Notes: generated from the sequence alone by a model not told the origin. A stretch of DNA of 64,000 nucleotides from Eutypa lata (GCA_022661535.1 JAKULF010000007.1:62001-126000); one strand, 5' to 3'; counted from the stretch's first letter, positions 45,101 through 56,762 are shown. Numbers and translations are program-made.

Positions 45101-47078
45101 CGCCTTACATATGGATAGGGCCAAATATGTAGATGCAGCAACCATCCGATCTTTCTCTATCTCAAACTTGTGTCCATACATGTCGGGACAAGTTTACTTT
45201 TTGCCTTGAGATACGTTGGAGGGTACTAACATAGCTCCGTACCTAACCCTACCCGTCCACCATCCCGTCAACCTCTCTACTTATCTACTGGATATGTAGC
45301 TTATTCAAAATTCTCCAAGCCTGGCTGCCTGGTAAGCGGGAGAAGAGGCAACTCTAAAGGTAGATTCTACACTACTTCTAACATGACACGATGCGTACAT
45401 ACCTACCACGCTGTCCTGATGCTGTCAGCCGCTCTATTCGTGCTACAGTATTTTGAGTGTACAGTTGATACTGTGGTACTACTAACTATGTGCCTCACAG
45501 GAAGAAGAAAGGTTGGTTTCAGATACGGCGATCAAAAGCTTATTGTATCTATGAATACATAGCGGTTATACATACGTATTATTACAGATGAGAAGAGTGT
45601 TAAATGATGTGTACATCTCGTAACAAACATACAATGACTGACTACCTTGTGGGATTCTTTGAGAATCCTCTCTGCCTCTTTCATCATCAATCTAGTGGCG
45701 ATGACTTCATCGGTTCCCCAAGATGTTTGTTTCATCAGCAAAGCCCCCTGCCCCATCAACCCCTGACTCGTCGTACAACCGGCGTGTGTACTTAGCCTTG
45801 TCGGCCTGCCTCCCCGGAGAATGCTCCGGCGTGGGGGGCCAATTACCAGGGAGGGCCGGGCTTTATCTTCCGTCGGTGTACAATACAAGGGAAGTAGTTA
45901 TTGTGGGTTGGCTCCCTTTCGGGATGACATGTTAGCGCCTTTCTAAACAATTCCTGGAGGAGTTGGAAGCTTTCAAAGCCCTTTGAGCCTGAGATGCCGT
46001 TCGCTCTTGTACACATTTGGGCCAGTTAGGGAAACACCTTGATTTCCGCTTGGTTCTTGGTATCACGGATAATATGTCGTACTACCCCTCGGTGGACCAG
46101 TTATCTTAAGTGTCTGTGAATGACGGGTCGGAAGCTCGGCATTCAACACCACGCGAGATCGACGAATACCTACTCTAGAAGCCAATACCCCTGCTGCAAA
46201 AAGCCACCACGTACCGCGCTGACGGTAACTACCCAGCTACCTAATCATGTATGTTCGAAGTATGTATGTAGGTACAATCAGCCATAACCCAGCAGCCCAG
46301 CTACTATGCAGCTATGTATTGTACAATGATGTAGGCAGCTACCTACATACCTCTAAAACCTTACTTTGAAGAAACAGTTTGTCCCTTATTACCATCTGGC
46401 TAATTCGCATGAGAGGCGGATGAATATTGCAAGTGTAGCTACATGATGTCGCCATCAAAACAACAGATACGTATCAATTTGAGCAATTAACAACTCACAC
46501 ATAACAGCTGACTAGAAGTAGTGACGTCATGCTGCAACCATCACTGTAAAGCTAAACACCACCTTTTAAGTTTGTGTAAAGGTTGATATGACAGAGCGCC
46601 CTCTGATATACTATCAATTGATCTGGGCAGTCTGGCGTGCAGTCTTAGGCATGATGTTTTTGATATCTGTATGAAATGCAACTCCCGATTATCCATCGAT
46701 ATATGTTGGATACTTATGAGCGCACCACAGGCTGTAGGGTGGGTAAGGTATGGGTAGCTCCAAATAGGGGGTTGGCGCCCTTCACGAACTTCTAGTTAGT
46801 ATTAGGTGCGCCTTTTGGATGGATATGCTCAAAGCCCCACCGACCCCTCATCGCGCCATTAACTTGAGTCCCCGCGATTGCTTTGACTTCCGACCTTGCT
46901 GACCAATCTAAGTGAATAAAAAGGTGTAGTATAGCTTAGCCCTCCTGAAACGGAGATGAGGAGCATATCATGTACATGATAAGAAGTTCAATAGTGCACA
47001 TCGTGTTAGTGACGCTTTGTTTGAGCTACGCAAGCCTTAGGAGAGAACTTCACGAGAACTCGATTTCATTTTAGCACC
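42182..47078. other. Gene-free region, about 4.9 kb
   Basis: No gene I can support. It has T-rich and A-rich runs (42420-42470, 43010-43030), scattered TACCTA/TAGGTA motifs and short ORFs without domain character. The last few hundred bases are the promoter region of the NmrA-like gene at 47079. Confidence 0.45.
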
Positions 47079-48125
47079 ATGACGACGTCAACTCCATCTA
47101 AGATCCTCCTCGTCGGGGCGACGGGCAATATCGGCAAGTACATTACGAACGCCATACTCTCATCAAACCCACCGATCGCTCAGAAGGTATCTATCTTCAC
47201 CTCGCCAGCGACAGCGTCCAACCCCTCCAAGCAGGCTCTTTTGTCATCTTGGAAGTCGCAGGGGCTCACGGTCATCAAGGGAGATCTCCGCAATGCCGAC
47301 CATGTGGCGAAGGCGTACGAGGGTATCGACACGGTGGTATCAGCCGTGGGACGAGATGGACTGCTGGAACAGATCGAGCTGCTCAAGCTAGCCGAGGCCA
47401 GCAGCAGCGTGAAATGGTTCTTCCCTAGCGAGTACGGCACGGACATCGAGTACGACGCCTCCTCGGCGGACGAGAAGCCTCACCAGAACAAGCTCACGGT
47501 GCGCCGTTTCATCCGAGAGAACATCAAGAAGCTCAAGATCACCTACGTGGTCACGGGGCCCTACATCGACATGTTCTTCCGGCTCATGCCTGGCGCCGAA
47601 AGCCCTGGAGGCTTCGATTGGTCCTCGAAAAAGGCAGTTGTAGTCGGGAGCGGAAACGAGAAGGTGGGGTTTACGAGCATGCCGGAGTAAGTGGGAAACA
47701 TCACGTACCAAAGATATTGATTGACTTGAATATGAAAGTCTACGGGGAACTGACTAGTTTGAATTCTCCACAGCGTTGGCAAGTTCGTAGCCGCGGCGCT
47801 CAGACATCCAGAGGTATCACAAGGCAAGGCGCTCAAGGTGCAATCGTTCGTGGTGTCGCCTAATGCCATCCTGAACGAGTTCGAGAAGCAGACGGGCACA
47901 ACATGGACAGTGGAGCACACGCCTATCGAGAAGCTCCGCAAGGAGGAGAAGGAGAGGTGGGAGAGCAAGAGCCCTAGCGCGACGCTGTATACGCTTCGGC
48001 GCATATGGGGCGAGGGCAAGACGCTGTACGAGAAGACGGATAACGAAAGCCTAGGGCTTCGAGATGAGGACTTGGAACGGCTGAGTACCGTTGTTGGGAG
48101 AGCTGTGAAAGGGGAGGGGTTTTAA
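47079..48125 (+). CDS. NmrA-like / isoflavone reductase family NAD(P)-binding protein
   Basis: Two exons, 47079-47686 and 47774-48125, join as SMPED-VGKFVAAALRHPE and give 319 residues, the usual length of this atypical short-chain dehydrogenase family. The Rossmann nucleotide-binding loop is LLVGATGNIGKYI (about 10-22). DTVVSAVGRDG follows strand 4, and SVKWFFPSEYGTDIEY is the family's F-P-S-E-F/Y-G block. A Lys in HQNKLTVRRFIREN (about 148) sits where plant isoflavone and phenylcoumaran reductases have their catalytic Lys. The second exon is helical. It may be an enzyme or a redox sensor like NmrA; I cannot decide. The substrate is unknown and no cluster partner is adjacent. Confidence 0.9.
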
Positions 48126-48542
48126 GGTCTTTTGACATTGTATTCAACGGTGTCATACAAGTCTTTGAGCAATGGTAGTATCTGGTTACTCGATAGAAGA
48201 TGGATACCACCAGGTAACTACAGTAGCCTGTAGCATACGTATACCTACATACATAAGTACATATTGAAGTGAGCGCGCAACTTCTTGAGACAAGAACATT
48301 GAATTTATGTTCCGATCTTTGATTAATGCATAAGAGGTTTAATTCATTATCATTGTCTAGCTCTAACTTGTAGTGGATCCTAGCGCAAAAAAATATCGGA
48401 GATGACCCACTATAAAACTCAATGCCAAGAAGTCGGCGCATTGAAGGCCGATGCGCATCCCAAAATTTTTATTTTCTTCAGAATCGAACGCTTATTCTCG
48501 AGTTTCAAAGTCAGTCAATTGAGTCTCACTGAGAAATTCACA
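48126..48542. other. Intergenic stretch
   Basis: About 420 bp holding the 3' UTR of the NmrA-like gene and the promoter and leader of RPA43. Nothing else recognised. An in-frame ATG at 48402 would extend RPA43 by 47 residues but lies in likely leader sequence. Confidence 0.5.
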
Positions 48543-49931
48543 ATGTCAACCGCCATGGCAGAGAACAACGAGGTCGAGGCGCCTGTCTCGGATCGAAAAG
48601 AGAAGTCAGGGAAGAAATCTAGATCTAGGAAAAGACATCGCGATACCACGGATACCGCAGAGGCAGAGACAGAAGGCACTGAACGGAAGCACAAGAGGTC
48701 CAAGAGTCATGTCTCTCCCGAAGATACAAGTCATATCATCACCGATCAGACCGAAATACCAGTAAACGGGAATGGTGACAGTAAGAAAGAGAAGAAATCT
48801 AGAAAATCCAAGAAGGACAAGAAGGACAAGAAGAGACATGAGTCGCAAGAAGAAGAGAAGCCAGAGTCGGCCGTGATACCCAACAATCAAGACAAGAAGA
48901 AGGAAAAGAGGAGGAGACTTAAAGATGGAGCAAAAGCCAGTGAACCTATGGATATTGATTCTACGCCAACCCAGTCGAAACCAGTAGCTAAGGTCCCCTC
49001 AGATGAAGCTTTTCCCTTCTTCACCCAAACTGTTTCCCAATACCTACCATTATTTCCTCAAGGCATGATTGAGCCTATAGAAGGATACGCAGAACAACAT
49101 CTTCGACCATTACTCAATCGATACGTTCCGGCCTTCCGCGGAGTCTTGCTAGCATACCGCAATCCCAGAATCGGAGAAGCACCAGGCAAAGGGTCCTTGA
49201 CGGAAAATAGCGAGTTTGAGGAGACCGCACTCCTCGAATCTGTCGACGAGTATGCTGTGGGACTTGCGTGGCTCACCGTCGAAGCAGATCTTTTCTGTCC
49301 GAAACGTGGCAGCTGGATGGAAGGAACTTTAAATCTACAGAGCGAAGGGTTCATTGGAGTCATTTGCTTCGATATGTTCAACGCCTCCATTGAGGCATCC
49401 AGACTTCCCTCAGGTTGGAAGTGGGTAGATCTGTTATCGGGTTCTAAGGACAAGGGTAAACGGCAAAATGGCAAAATCGATGCAGAGGCTGAACTACCGA
49501 CAACCGATGCTACTCAAGACGAGTCCCAGGATGAAGCACAGGACGAGGCCCAGGACGAGAAAGAAGACGATGGGACGAACCAAGCTCATTCTACTGGCTA
49601 TTGGGTGGACGAGAGCGGGTCCAAGATAAACGGAAAGCTGCGGTTCCGCATCAAGAACTACGAGGTCGGCTCGATTGGCGATTACGGATACCTGAGCATC
49701 GAAGGCACGATGCTAGACGAGGAGGCGGAGAGAGCGAAGGTCGCCGATGACATAGAAACAGATCGGAGACGGAAACTCAAGCAGGGAGGAGGAGTTATAC
49801 GCAAGCCCTTCAAGCGCTTACCCGAGTTCAGCATGACCAAGTTCGGGAAAGATGATGAGCAGGATGACGACATATTACGCTCCATCGGGTTGAAATCAAA
49901 ACGTCCCGAGGGTGGCAACACAGCGGAATGA
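48543..49931 (+). CDS. RPA43: DNA-directed RNA polymerase I subunit RPA43
   Basis: Stalk subunit of RNA polymerase I (equivalent of Rpb7), which contacts Rrn3 and nascent rRNA. It is a single exon of 462 residues starting at MSTAMAENNE in good context (CACAATGTCA). Residues 1-150 are a Lys/Glu-rich tail (KKEKKSRKSKKDKKDKKRH), likely nucleolar. The conserved core starts near 153: EAFPFFTQTVSQYLPLFPQG, EGYAEQHLRPLLNRYVPAF and GVLLAYRN. The OB part has AWLTVEADLFCPKRGSWMEG and SEGFIGVICFDMFNASIEA, then after an acidic insertion (DESQDEAQDEAQDEKEDD) continues with GKLRFRIKNYEV. The insertion within the OB fold is usual for fungal members in position. Confidence 0.92.
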   Translation: MSTAMAENNEVEAPVSDRKEKSGKKSRSRKRHRDTTDTAEAETEGTERKHKRSKSHVSPEDTSHIITDQTEIPVNGNGDSKKEKKSRKSKKDKKDKKRHESQEEEKPESAVIPNNQDKKKEKRRRLKDGAKASEPMDIDSTPTQSKPVAKVPSDEAFPFFTQTVSQYLPLFPQGMIEPIEGYAEQHLRPLLNRYVPAFRGVLLAYRNPRIGEAPGKGSLTENSEFEETALLESVDEYAVGLAWLTVEADLFCPKRGSWMEGTLNLQSEGFIGVICFDMFNASIEASRLPSGWKWVDLLSGSKDKGKRQNGKIDAEAELPTTDATQDESQDEAQDEAQDEKEDDGTNQAHSTGYWVDESGSKINGKLRFRIKNYEVGSIGDYGYLSIEGTMLDEEAERAKVADDIETDRRRKLKQGGGVIRKPFKRLPEFSMTKFGKDDEQDDDILRSIGLKSKRPEGGNTAE

Positions 49932-51123
49932 GGCGAGAGGTGTTGTTTTGAGATGTGGATACGTCAGCAGTGGGAGGGAGTGAGCGCAAAGGATACCAGA
50001 AAGAGTTCGAGCCTCGTTGGCTTATGTTAATGAAGAACCTCCCTAGCAGCCTTCCACGTATTGATTTCTAGTTAACGAATATGATTAGCAGCGAATGATT
50101 TGCTGTCTAGACAAATCAAGTTCCTCTTTTGCTTTGTGCTTGTCATCTGCCCGCATTTTATGCACGATGGAATAGTGATAGACAAACTCCATGCATAGTT
50201 CATTCGAAATTCTGCAGAGTCATTACTGAGTTCCTCCGCGCTATAGCTCCTGATTACCTATATACCGAAGAAAGCTGTAATGGCAATATGGTTCATAATA
50301 GGACACGTCTTGATGGAAGATTTAGCGACTTCCGTCTTACTGTTTCACCATTCTTACATGCCCTGTCATACTTTGCTAGTATGATGGGTAGATAGGCATT
50401 TAAGGTAGTACGAATCCGAAAGCAGAAGTACTTAGTCTAGGAGCGAAGGGACTAGACTAAAAGTTGACTTCAAAAATGTTGGGAAGAGGCAGCTCGGATA
50501 TCGTCTACGAGGGTGCTGCTGGCAAGAATGTTTCAGTGAGGGAGCACACTAGAAATATCAGCTGCAGTAGATCTATTTCGTATTTATTGACCTTGTAACC
50601 TATGATTACTACGTTACAATTGTCTTGTAATAATAATCTGGCAACGAAGCTCCTTAATACAGCACTGTAACTGCGTGGTGTGGTGCAATTTCCATCCATC
50701 TCGTCGCCACATGAGATAACTCTAGAGTTTCTTCTTTCCTAGATATCTTCAACCCGCTTCCATCACCACTTACCTCATCCTCTCCATCTCCCCTGTGACT
50801 AGCTTGATACATATTACAATGTGCTAGTAGCAATCATCCTTCTATAAAAGTTCCCAGCCTCCGCTACTGTATGATGATCGACATAGTCCAGAGTTCATCG
50901 TACATGTGACCTAGTAGACTCAGTCCTTAACCATTTAGCTATCCTAGCGGCTCCTGCCCCTTGGTCACCACTGTATGCTTGTGTATTCTGCCTTTAGTAC
51001 TAGACTAGAAGGCCGATACATTACAATCCAGTAGCCAAGCGCTCATATCTTTGTGTCACGATATCTTGACGTCGGCAGTCAAGGACATGAAATGTGAAGC
51101 TCACGGTACACGTCGATGATTCT
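49932..51123. other. Gene-free stretch between convergent genes
   Basis: 3' flanks of RPA43 (plus) and the GT31-like gene (minus). No gene recognised. Confidence 0.5.
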
Positions 51124-52632
51124 TCAGGTGACCCAACCATTGTTTTCCAAACCATCGCAAGATTGGTCCAGCTCATTCACATATTCCGAAACTCTGTCCA
51201 TAAGCCAACCAGATCGTATGAGGGACCCCTTTTCGAAGTTGCTTTTGTTTTCATCTTCATCTTCTCCTTGTCTGGATTCTTCTGTCTTCATACACTTCCC
51301 GGCTGCGTTTGAATACTCTAAACACTGCGACTCTACCGCATGTCCCAGCTGTAACTGGCTGGAAATAGAACATCGTCCCTGGACATGGGAAAACTGGATG
51401 CATGAAGGTTTGCTCTCGCATGCGCGTTGGCAATCTTCAAATGAGAGGTATGCTTTTCGTTCAGCTGGAGAGAGCGAATTCCTCTCTTCATCTGTGAGTT
51501 TTGATAGAATTTCCTCGCTGTGCTGAGTCTCACTAGACAAATTGTCCCACTCGGTTCTTTCAGGCTTCAGCTGATGACGTATCGTGCCCTTGAATATGTC
51601 TCGGAAACGGAGAGTAGTCCAGCCATGGTTTTTATGATTCCACTCTTGTTCAAAGTGCCATATCGCGTTGAACTCGGCCTCATTCATGTGGTGAAAGGTC
51701 GCGGGTGCATAGCACCAAGGCTCTCTGCCCATCTTGGATACATTCCAGTTCATCGTAGTCAGGCTATCCCCCTGGAGATTAGGATATGCCCAGAACAAGT
51801 CAATGCCCACGTCTTTGAGAGCTTTGCCTAGTATCATATCCCCTGCCCATTGCGCCTCGGTGTATTGGTCGTACTCTTCTTCATGGTCTCTCCAATGTTC
51901 TGTGACTTGCTTCAAAGCTGGGCGGGAAAGCGCAAATCCAGCACCCCCATAGGCAAAGAGGACATCTCCGATGAACATGGATTTTCCAATATAATGAGGC
52001 TGGTCGGCATCAAACTTCGAGAGGTATTCTATCATGGTCTGCCATACCATGTAGGTGTCCAACTCCATGAACACAAACCACTTGGCATCAGGCTTGTACT
52101 GGAGCGCGCGATCGACCATGGGGAGGAACTTCCACTTATCGAGCTTCCAACCAGGGTTATCTACCGCGCCTGTCTGGCCGCTTCCAAACATGGTCTGGTA
52201 TTCCAAGCCTTCCCTTCCACTGGCATGGAGCTGGTTGTACAGCTTGAACTCAGGCACAGTGTCCTTCAAGGTATCATTGACTTGGTCGAGGACGTCGTAA
52301 ATGTGGTGACCTTGTATGTCTTCCTCGAAGTCTGAGTAGATGACATAGTCCGAGACACATTTTAGAGTAGTTTCGAGCTGGATTGGAAGCTTCTCCAGAG
52401 CTTCTGTTGCACCTGTTCTAAGGACAAGGAGGATATCGCTCTCTACAGGTAGCTTGCTGCAGATGGACACCACGGGCTTACCCCATATAACAGAAGCTGG
52501 AAGGGAGACGGGAAGAAGATATAAAGAAACTGAAATAAATAGAAAAATAACTAATATGATTAAGCTTGGTCGAAACCTCCGTGGCTGCACTGGTTTCCGT
52601 AACATGATGACTGAGTAGGAGGCTAGCTTCAT
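51124..52632 (-). CDS. GT31-like (fringe/C1GalT type) type II membrane glycosyltransferase
   Basis: Single exon, 502 residues. A short basic cytosolic tail (RKPVQPRRFRP) precedes one membrane anchor at about 23-44 (LIILVIFLFISVSLYLLP), the type II layout of Golgi glycosyltransferases. The catalytic region has DILLVLRTGATEALEKLP (about 66-83), KWKFLPMVDRALQYKPDAKW, and FMELDTYMVW (about 188-197), which stands where fringe-type enzymes have the metal-binding DxD (here E-L-D). YGGAGFALSR and AQWAGDMILGKALKDVGI follow, both typical of GT31. Residues ~395-435 (FEDCQRACESKPSCIQFSHV) look like a PAN/apple-like Cys module fused at the C-terminus. The donor and acceptor sugars are unknown. A second in-frame Met (residue 10) could be the true start. 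Confidence 0.82.
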   Translation of the reverse strand: MKLASYSVIMLRKPVQPRRFRPSLIILVIFLFISVSLYLLPVSLPASVIWGKPVVSICSKLPVESDILLVLRTGATEALEKLPIQLETTLKCVSDYVIYSDFEEDIQGHHIYDVLDQVNDTLKDTVPEFKLYNQLHASGREGLEYQTMFGSGQTGAVDNPGWKLDKWKFLPMVDRALQYKPDAKWFVFMELDTYMVWQTMIEYLSKFDADQPHYIGKSMFIGDVLFAYGGAGFALSRPALKQVTEHWRDHEEEYDQYTEAQWAGDMILGKALKDVGIDLFWAYPNLQGDSLTTMNWNVSKMGREPWCYAPATFHHMNEAEFNAIWHFEQEWNHKNHGWTTLRFRDIFKGTIRHQLKPERTEWDNLSSETQHSEEILSKLTDEERNSLSPAERKAYLSFEDCQRACESKPSCIQFSHVQGRCSISSQLQLGHAVESQCLEYSNAAGKCMKTEESRQGEDEDENKSNFEKGSLIRSGWLMDRVSEYVNELDQSCDGLENNGWVT

Positions 52633-53903
52633 GGACCTTTATTACTGGGTATAATCGTAGTTATCGATGAACGAGAGGAATAATGAAGCAGACTAACTAG
52701 ATTAAAAAAAACCAAAAAAAATAGAGATCACCCAATACTAATTACTTATACATTACACTTTACTATATCTACCATGTGAAGTGCATCCTCTATTCGATGT
52801 TGGTTCGTAGGTAGCTACCCCCCCTTACTCCCCGGACTAAAAGGACGGACCCCTGTCTCATTGTTATGATGTTGGTAATTCAAACTCACTGAATAGTACC
52901 AAAGACAGAACACCCAGCTCTAATACTCGATCGGAATGGTGACTCTCTTTGAAGATCCTAGGCGACTAAGCGCCCTGTGGTTCCGAGAGAGCGGTACTGC
53001 CGCTGGGACTGGCGCTGTCCTATCATATTTCGATGCCAAGCACTGTTGGAACTTGTGAGCTACTCTACAAGGCCCTTTTCCTCTTTTTATCTTAAGCGAT
53101 TGCTACATAAATATGCGGCCAGTAGGAAGTATCTAAGAAGGTTTACCAATCATGAAGCGGAAATAGAACCCATTGATTCAGTTGATGCAAGGAACAGGAC
53201 CTTACTGTATGCTGTGAAGTATAACCTTGAAGGTTATATATCACGTGTACTACCAATGGAGCATCACTTACGTTGGACTATATGGATAATAGTCGATTAC
53301 AAGACCATACTTAAGTAAGTCCTTATAAAATGGTAATACGACGATCCTGTAGAAGTATTAATAGGGTCGGAAGCTTCACGCCAAGCTTAGGTAAGGGGAC
53401 AAGGGGGATACCCTAACTACATAGGTACCTCTGCCTTCTAGTCCCCGGCAGCCCGGGTTGCTTATCAGCTCAACTCAGCAGCTGATAACATCACCTGAAT
53501 GACGACCCCACGACGTAACTTCAACCTACCACCTACCTCTAGTTAAGAGGTAATAGACATCAGTTACCTGCTTGCTACTGCATACATGCCTACCTGTGTA
53601 TACCTACATACATCGTATCGCCTGGAAGGTAATTTGAACTTCTTCACTAGAGGTAGGTGCAGCTGTAGCTGTAACACCGGCACATTGTTTATTTGTTGAT
53701 CTGTGTGAGCTTCAATGTTGGAATTTCAATCCTCGTTCATAGCCTAAACTTCGACCTACATGTGTTTTCCCGTTCATCCCGATGGACAGATCGTGATCGC
53801 TGTCAAACCAATAGCACCCCCTACGTCCTCATCGCATGGGATTAGAAAGAACAGAGAATAAATAAATACATTACTTTATTACATACGGTTATATGATCAC
53901 AAT
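52633..53903. other. Gene-free stretch between divergent genes
   Basis: Promoters of the GT31-like gene (minus) and the transporter gene (plus). A 113-codon ORF at 52977-53318 has a short ankyrin-like flavour (SVDARNRTLLYAVKYNLE) but no repeat pattern; I do not call it a gene. CTACCTA motifs are frequent at 53500-53620. Confidence 0.45.
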
Positions 53904-55616
53904 ATGCCTTCCACCGACTTGCAGCAGGTCGTTAGGGACGTGTCGAGCTACTTGATCCTATTGATCCTCATCTCTACATTAGGTCCGCTGCAGTTTGGTT
54001 TCCATCTGGTAAGATATTCATTCATTCATTCGACTACCCCCAAAATCTGCCAGAATCCACCTACGTACTAGTACACAAATACATAGAACTAACCTGTCTA
54101 CTTACCTACCCAGGCTGAGCTCAATGCCCCCCAAGATGTCATCTCCTGCCGACTGAAGAAAGCCGTATCATCTCGGCTCTATGCCTCCTTAAACTCGCTC
54201 CTCACATCCTCGCCCCCACACGACGCAGCGACCACCATCACCTCCGCCCTTCCCGACTGCATCCCCATGAACGATGCCCAATACGCCGTAGTGTCTAGTA
54301 TGTTCACACTCGGCGGTCTTCTCGGGGCGCTCACGTCGGGACCGCTAGCCGATTCCCGCGGCCGCATCTTCGCCATGCGTCTGACGAGTCTCCTCTTCGC
54401 CGTCGGCTCCATCATCGAGACCCTCGCCGGCTCCATCGCCGTCATGTCCATCGGCCGCATCATGTCGGGCGTCGGCGCCGGCGCCGCTACCGTCATCGTG
54501 CCCATGTACATCAGCGAGATCTCACCCCCCGCCGAGCGCGGCTTGTTCGGCGCCATGACCCAAGTCAGTATCAATGTGGGCATCGTGCTGACGCAGACCC
54601 TCGGCTACTTCCTCAGCTACGGTTCCGCCTGGCGCTGGGTCCTCGGCGCCGGTGTTATGATCGCCGCCGCTCAGGGTGTCGGCACCCTGTTCATCCCCGA
54701 GAGCCCCGCTTGGCTCGCCGCCAATATGGGCGCCACCCATGCGAAGCGCACCCTGCAGCGGATTCGTGGTAGGAACTACGATATCGGCGAGGAGGCTTCT
54801 ACTTGGGGAGCTGCTGTCGGTTTGCCCGAGGAGGCTGCCGCTCTGCTGGATGACGACCGCCAGGCTCCAGCTACTGGTACTGCTCCTGCCGATTCCGACG
54901 GCTCTAGAAGGCCGTCAACCGGCACTAAGGCTACTGGAGGTGGTGCGAAGAGTGGCCAGAATCTTGGTTTCTTCGAGGTCGTTCGCGACCCGTTCTACCG
55001 TCCGGCGGTTATCGCTTGCGTCGGGGCCATGGCTTCGCAACAGCTGTGCGGCATCAATTCCATTATCATGTACTCGGTCTCTCTGCTGCGGGATCTCCTT
55101 CCCGTCAACTCGGCGCTGCTCACCATCATCATCTCGGCTATCAACCTGATCACGACGCTGGCGTGCTCGCCGCTGCCGGACAAGCTCGGGCGGAAGACGT
55201 GTCTCCTGATCTCGATCGTGGGGCAGGGCACGAGCTCCCTGATCCTGGCGCTCTCCATCCTCTTCGACACGCAGATCCTCTCGGCCATCATGGTGATGTT
55301 CTTCGTGGCCTTCTTTGCCGTCGGGCTAGGCCCTGTCCCCTTCATCCTCGCGTCCGAGCTCGTCGGCCAGGAGGCCGTTGGCGCCACCCAGTCCTGGTGT
55401 CTGGGGGCGAGCTACATCGCTACTTTCCTTGTGGCCCAGTTCTTCCCGATTATCAATGTGGCGCTGAACCACCGCCTCGGCGGCGCCGGCTGGGTCTACT
55501 TCATATTCACCGTCCTGGCTGCCCTGTGCGGCGTATTTGTCTTCTGGCGCGTCCCCGAGTCCAGGGGCAAGAAGGATGCTGATGAGGTTTGGGGACGGAC
55601 GAGACGGATTGATTGA
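53904..55616 (+). CDS. MFS sugar-transporter family protein (Vps73/Ybr241c-like)
   Basis: Exons 53904-54008 and 54114-55616 join as PLQFGFHL-AELNAPQDVISC to give 535 residues with about twelve hydrophobic helices. Sugar-transporter signatures are present: GPLADSRGRIFAMRL after helix 2, ISEISPPAERGLFGAMTQ in the helix 4-5 region, PESPAWLA before the central loop, QQLCGINSIIMYS in helix 7, PDKLGRKTCLLIS, GLGPVPFILASELVGQEA in helix 10, and VPESRGK after helix 12. The ELNAPQDVISC stretch near the start is shared with the yeast Vps73/Ybr241c branch, so a vacuolar or endosomal rather than plasma-membrane site is possible (inference). The central loop has a ~50-residue Gly/Ala/Ser/Thr-rich insertion. 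The stop codon lies within a (GATT)n repeat. Confidence 0.92.
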
Positions 55617-55631
55617 TTGATTGATTGATTA
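55604..55631. repeat. (GATT)n microsatellite over the transporter stop codon
   Basis: About six GATT units span the last codons, the TGA stop (55614-55616) and the start of the 3' UTR. Confidence 0.85.
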
Positions 55632-55871
55632 GGCTAGTGGAATTAGGCGATAGTGCTCGTGTATTGTGTAGTTTGCGCGGTGTGAGTTTGTTACATTATA
55701 CCTAGAAAACATTGCCTTACCGAAGAGTCACTCTGTATTATGGTACCCTACATACCTTCACTATGTGGGTAGGTAGGTTACTTTCAGGGCAGCAGATATA
55801 CCAAAATGAAATACGTCAAGTTTGTGTACAACTGGTTATATTCCCACTCTACATTCCACTTATGTACCTAG

Positions 55872-56762
55872 TTATGTAGTCGAACGCGGTCTACGTAGTC
55901 TCTGATGCTTAATCATAGTCTCGATTTGCAGGATACCAGCCCGCACGCCATCCACAACGTGCAATACCTCGTACGCGAACACACCATCGACCTCCTCAGC
56001 GGCAGCCTCCCGGATGATCTCCTCGAGCCCCGCCATGCCCGCACACCCCATCACGATGACGGTTGTCTGGTGGTCGCTGCCGAGCAGCCGCCTCGTGGCT
56101 TCTTTCAGCTTCCGGCGCACCACCTCGGGCGACACGCCATTGTGGAAATCAGATGCGTTGAGCCCCGTTGATTGCACGCCGGCGAACCTGCTATTCGGTT
56201 CCGTGCCAACGCCGCTGCCGCCGAGGAAATGCCGCACGCCCTCGCTCAGGTGGTCCTCCCAGAATTTGCCCGTCGTCACGATGCCCCATCGCTGCTGCTG
56301 CTGCTGCTGCTGCTCCGCCTGCCACCGTCCGTAACTGTTGGTCTGGGGGGATGCAGGCGCAGGCGCAGGGGGCGGTGTTAAGGGTGGTAGTAAAGAGAGA
56401 GCGGTTAGAATGCTCGCCTCGAAGATCCCTATCACGGCGGCACGCGAGGAAAGCTGCGATAGCTTCTGGACGAGAGGGTGCACGCTGAAGCAGGCGACCA
56501 GGATGCCGTCATACGCGTCCCGGTCGTTGTACTTGAAGTCTGCCAACACGGCATCGGTGCTCTGGGCGATGTCGGCCCCGTCGTCGATGCTGGCGGGTGC
56601 CGAGGGCGGCGCCGTGTAAGTGTGGACCTCGGTCGAGTAGGGTAGGCCGGGGATGGGGTCCAAGATGGCGGCTCTCATGCCGTCTGTCATGGTTTGCGAG
56701 GAGTTGGGGTTCAGGACTAGGATCTTGGTCGTTTGACCGTGGATGGGATTGGATGGCGGCAT
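55872..56762 (-). CDS. Asp/Glu/hydantoin racemase family protein (Dcg1-like)
   Basis: Single exon, 296 residues. The family (hydantoin racemase, yeast Dcg1) uses two cysteines as acid and base to invert a chiral centre. Both are present in the expected contexts: ILVACFSVHPLVQKL (Cys91) and VIVMGCAGMAGLEEI (Cys240). The start has ILVLNPNSSQTMTDGM, the typical substrate-loop segment, and WGIVTTGKFWEDHLSEGV begins the second half. A Pro/Ala-rich insert with a run of seven to eight Gln (about 130-168) separates the halves and is likely a surface loop. The substrate is not predictable; in yeast the relative lies near allantoin genes, but no such partner is seen here. The gene converges with the transporter, with 255 bp between stops. 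Confidence 0.9.
   Translation of the reverse strand: MPPSNPIHGQTTKILVLNPNSSQTMTDGMRAAILDPIPGLPYSTEVHTYTAPPSAPASIDDGADIAQSTDAVLADFKYNDRDAYDGILVACFSVHPLVQKLSQLSSRAAVIGIFEASILTALSLLPPLTPPPAPAPASPQTNSYGRWQAEQQQQQQQRWGIVTTGKFWEDHLSEGVRHFLGGSGVGTEPNSRFAGVQSTGLNASDFHNGVSPEVVRRKLKEATRRLLGSDHQTTVIVMGCAGMAGLEEIIREAAAEEVDGVFAYEVLHVVDGVRAGILQIETMIKHQRLRRPRSTT

Noticed and set aside
45532..45888. 118-codon minus-strand ORF
   Set aside because: No domain character and no neighbouring exons, and its codon use resembles intergenic sequence.
52977..53318. Possible ankyrin fragment
   Set aside because: It holds only one short ankyrin-like stretch, without the repeat period or a Gly-His-Thr-Pro-Leu pattern.
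54179..55387. Long antisense and alternate-frame ORFs over the transporter
   Set aside because: They are by-products of the GC-rich coding sequence of the transporter.
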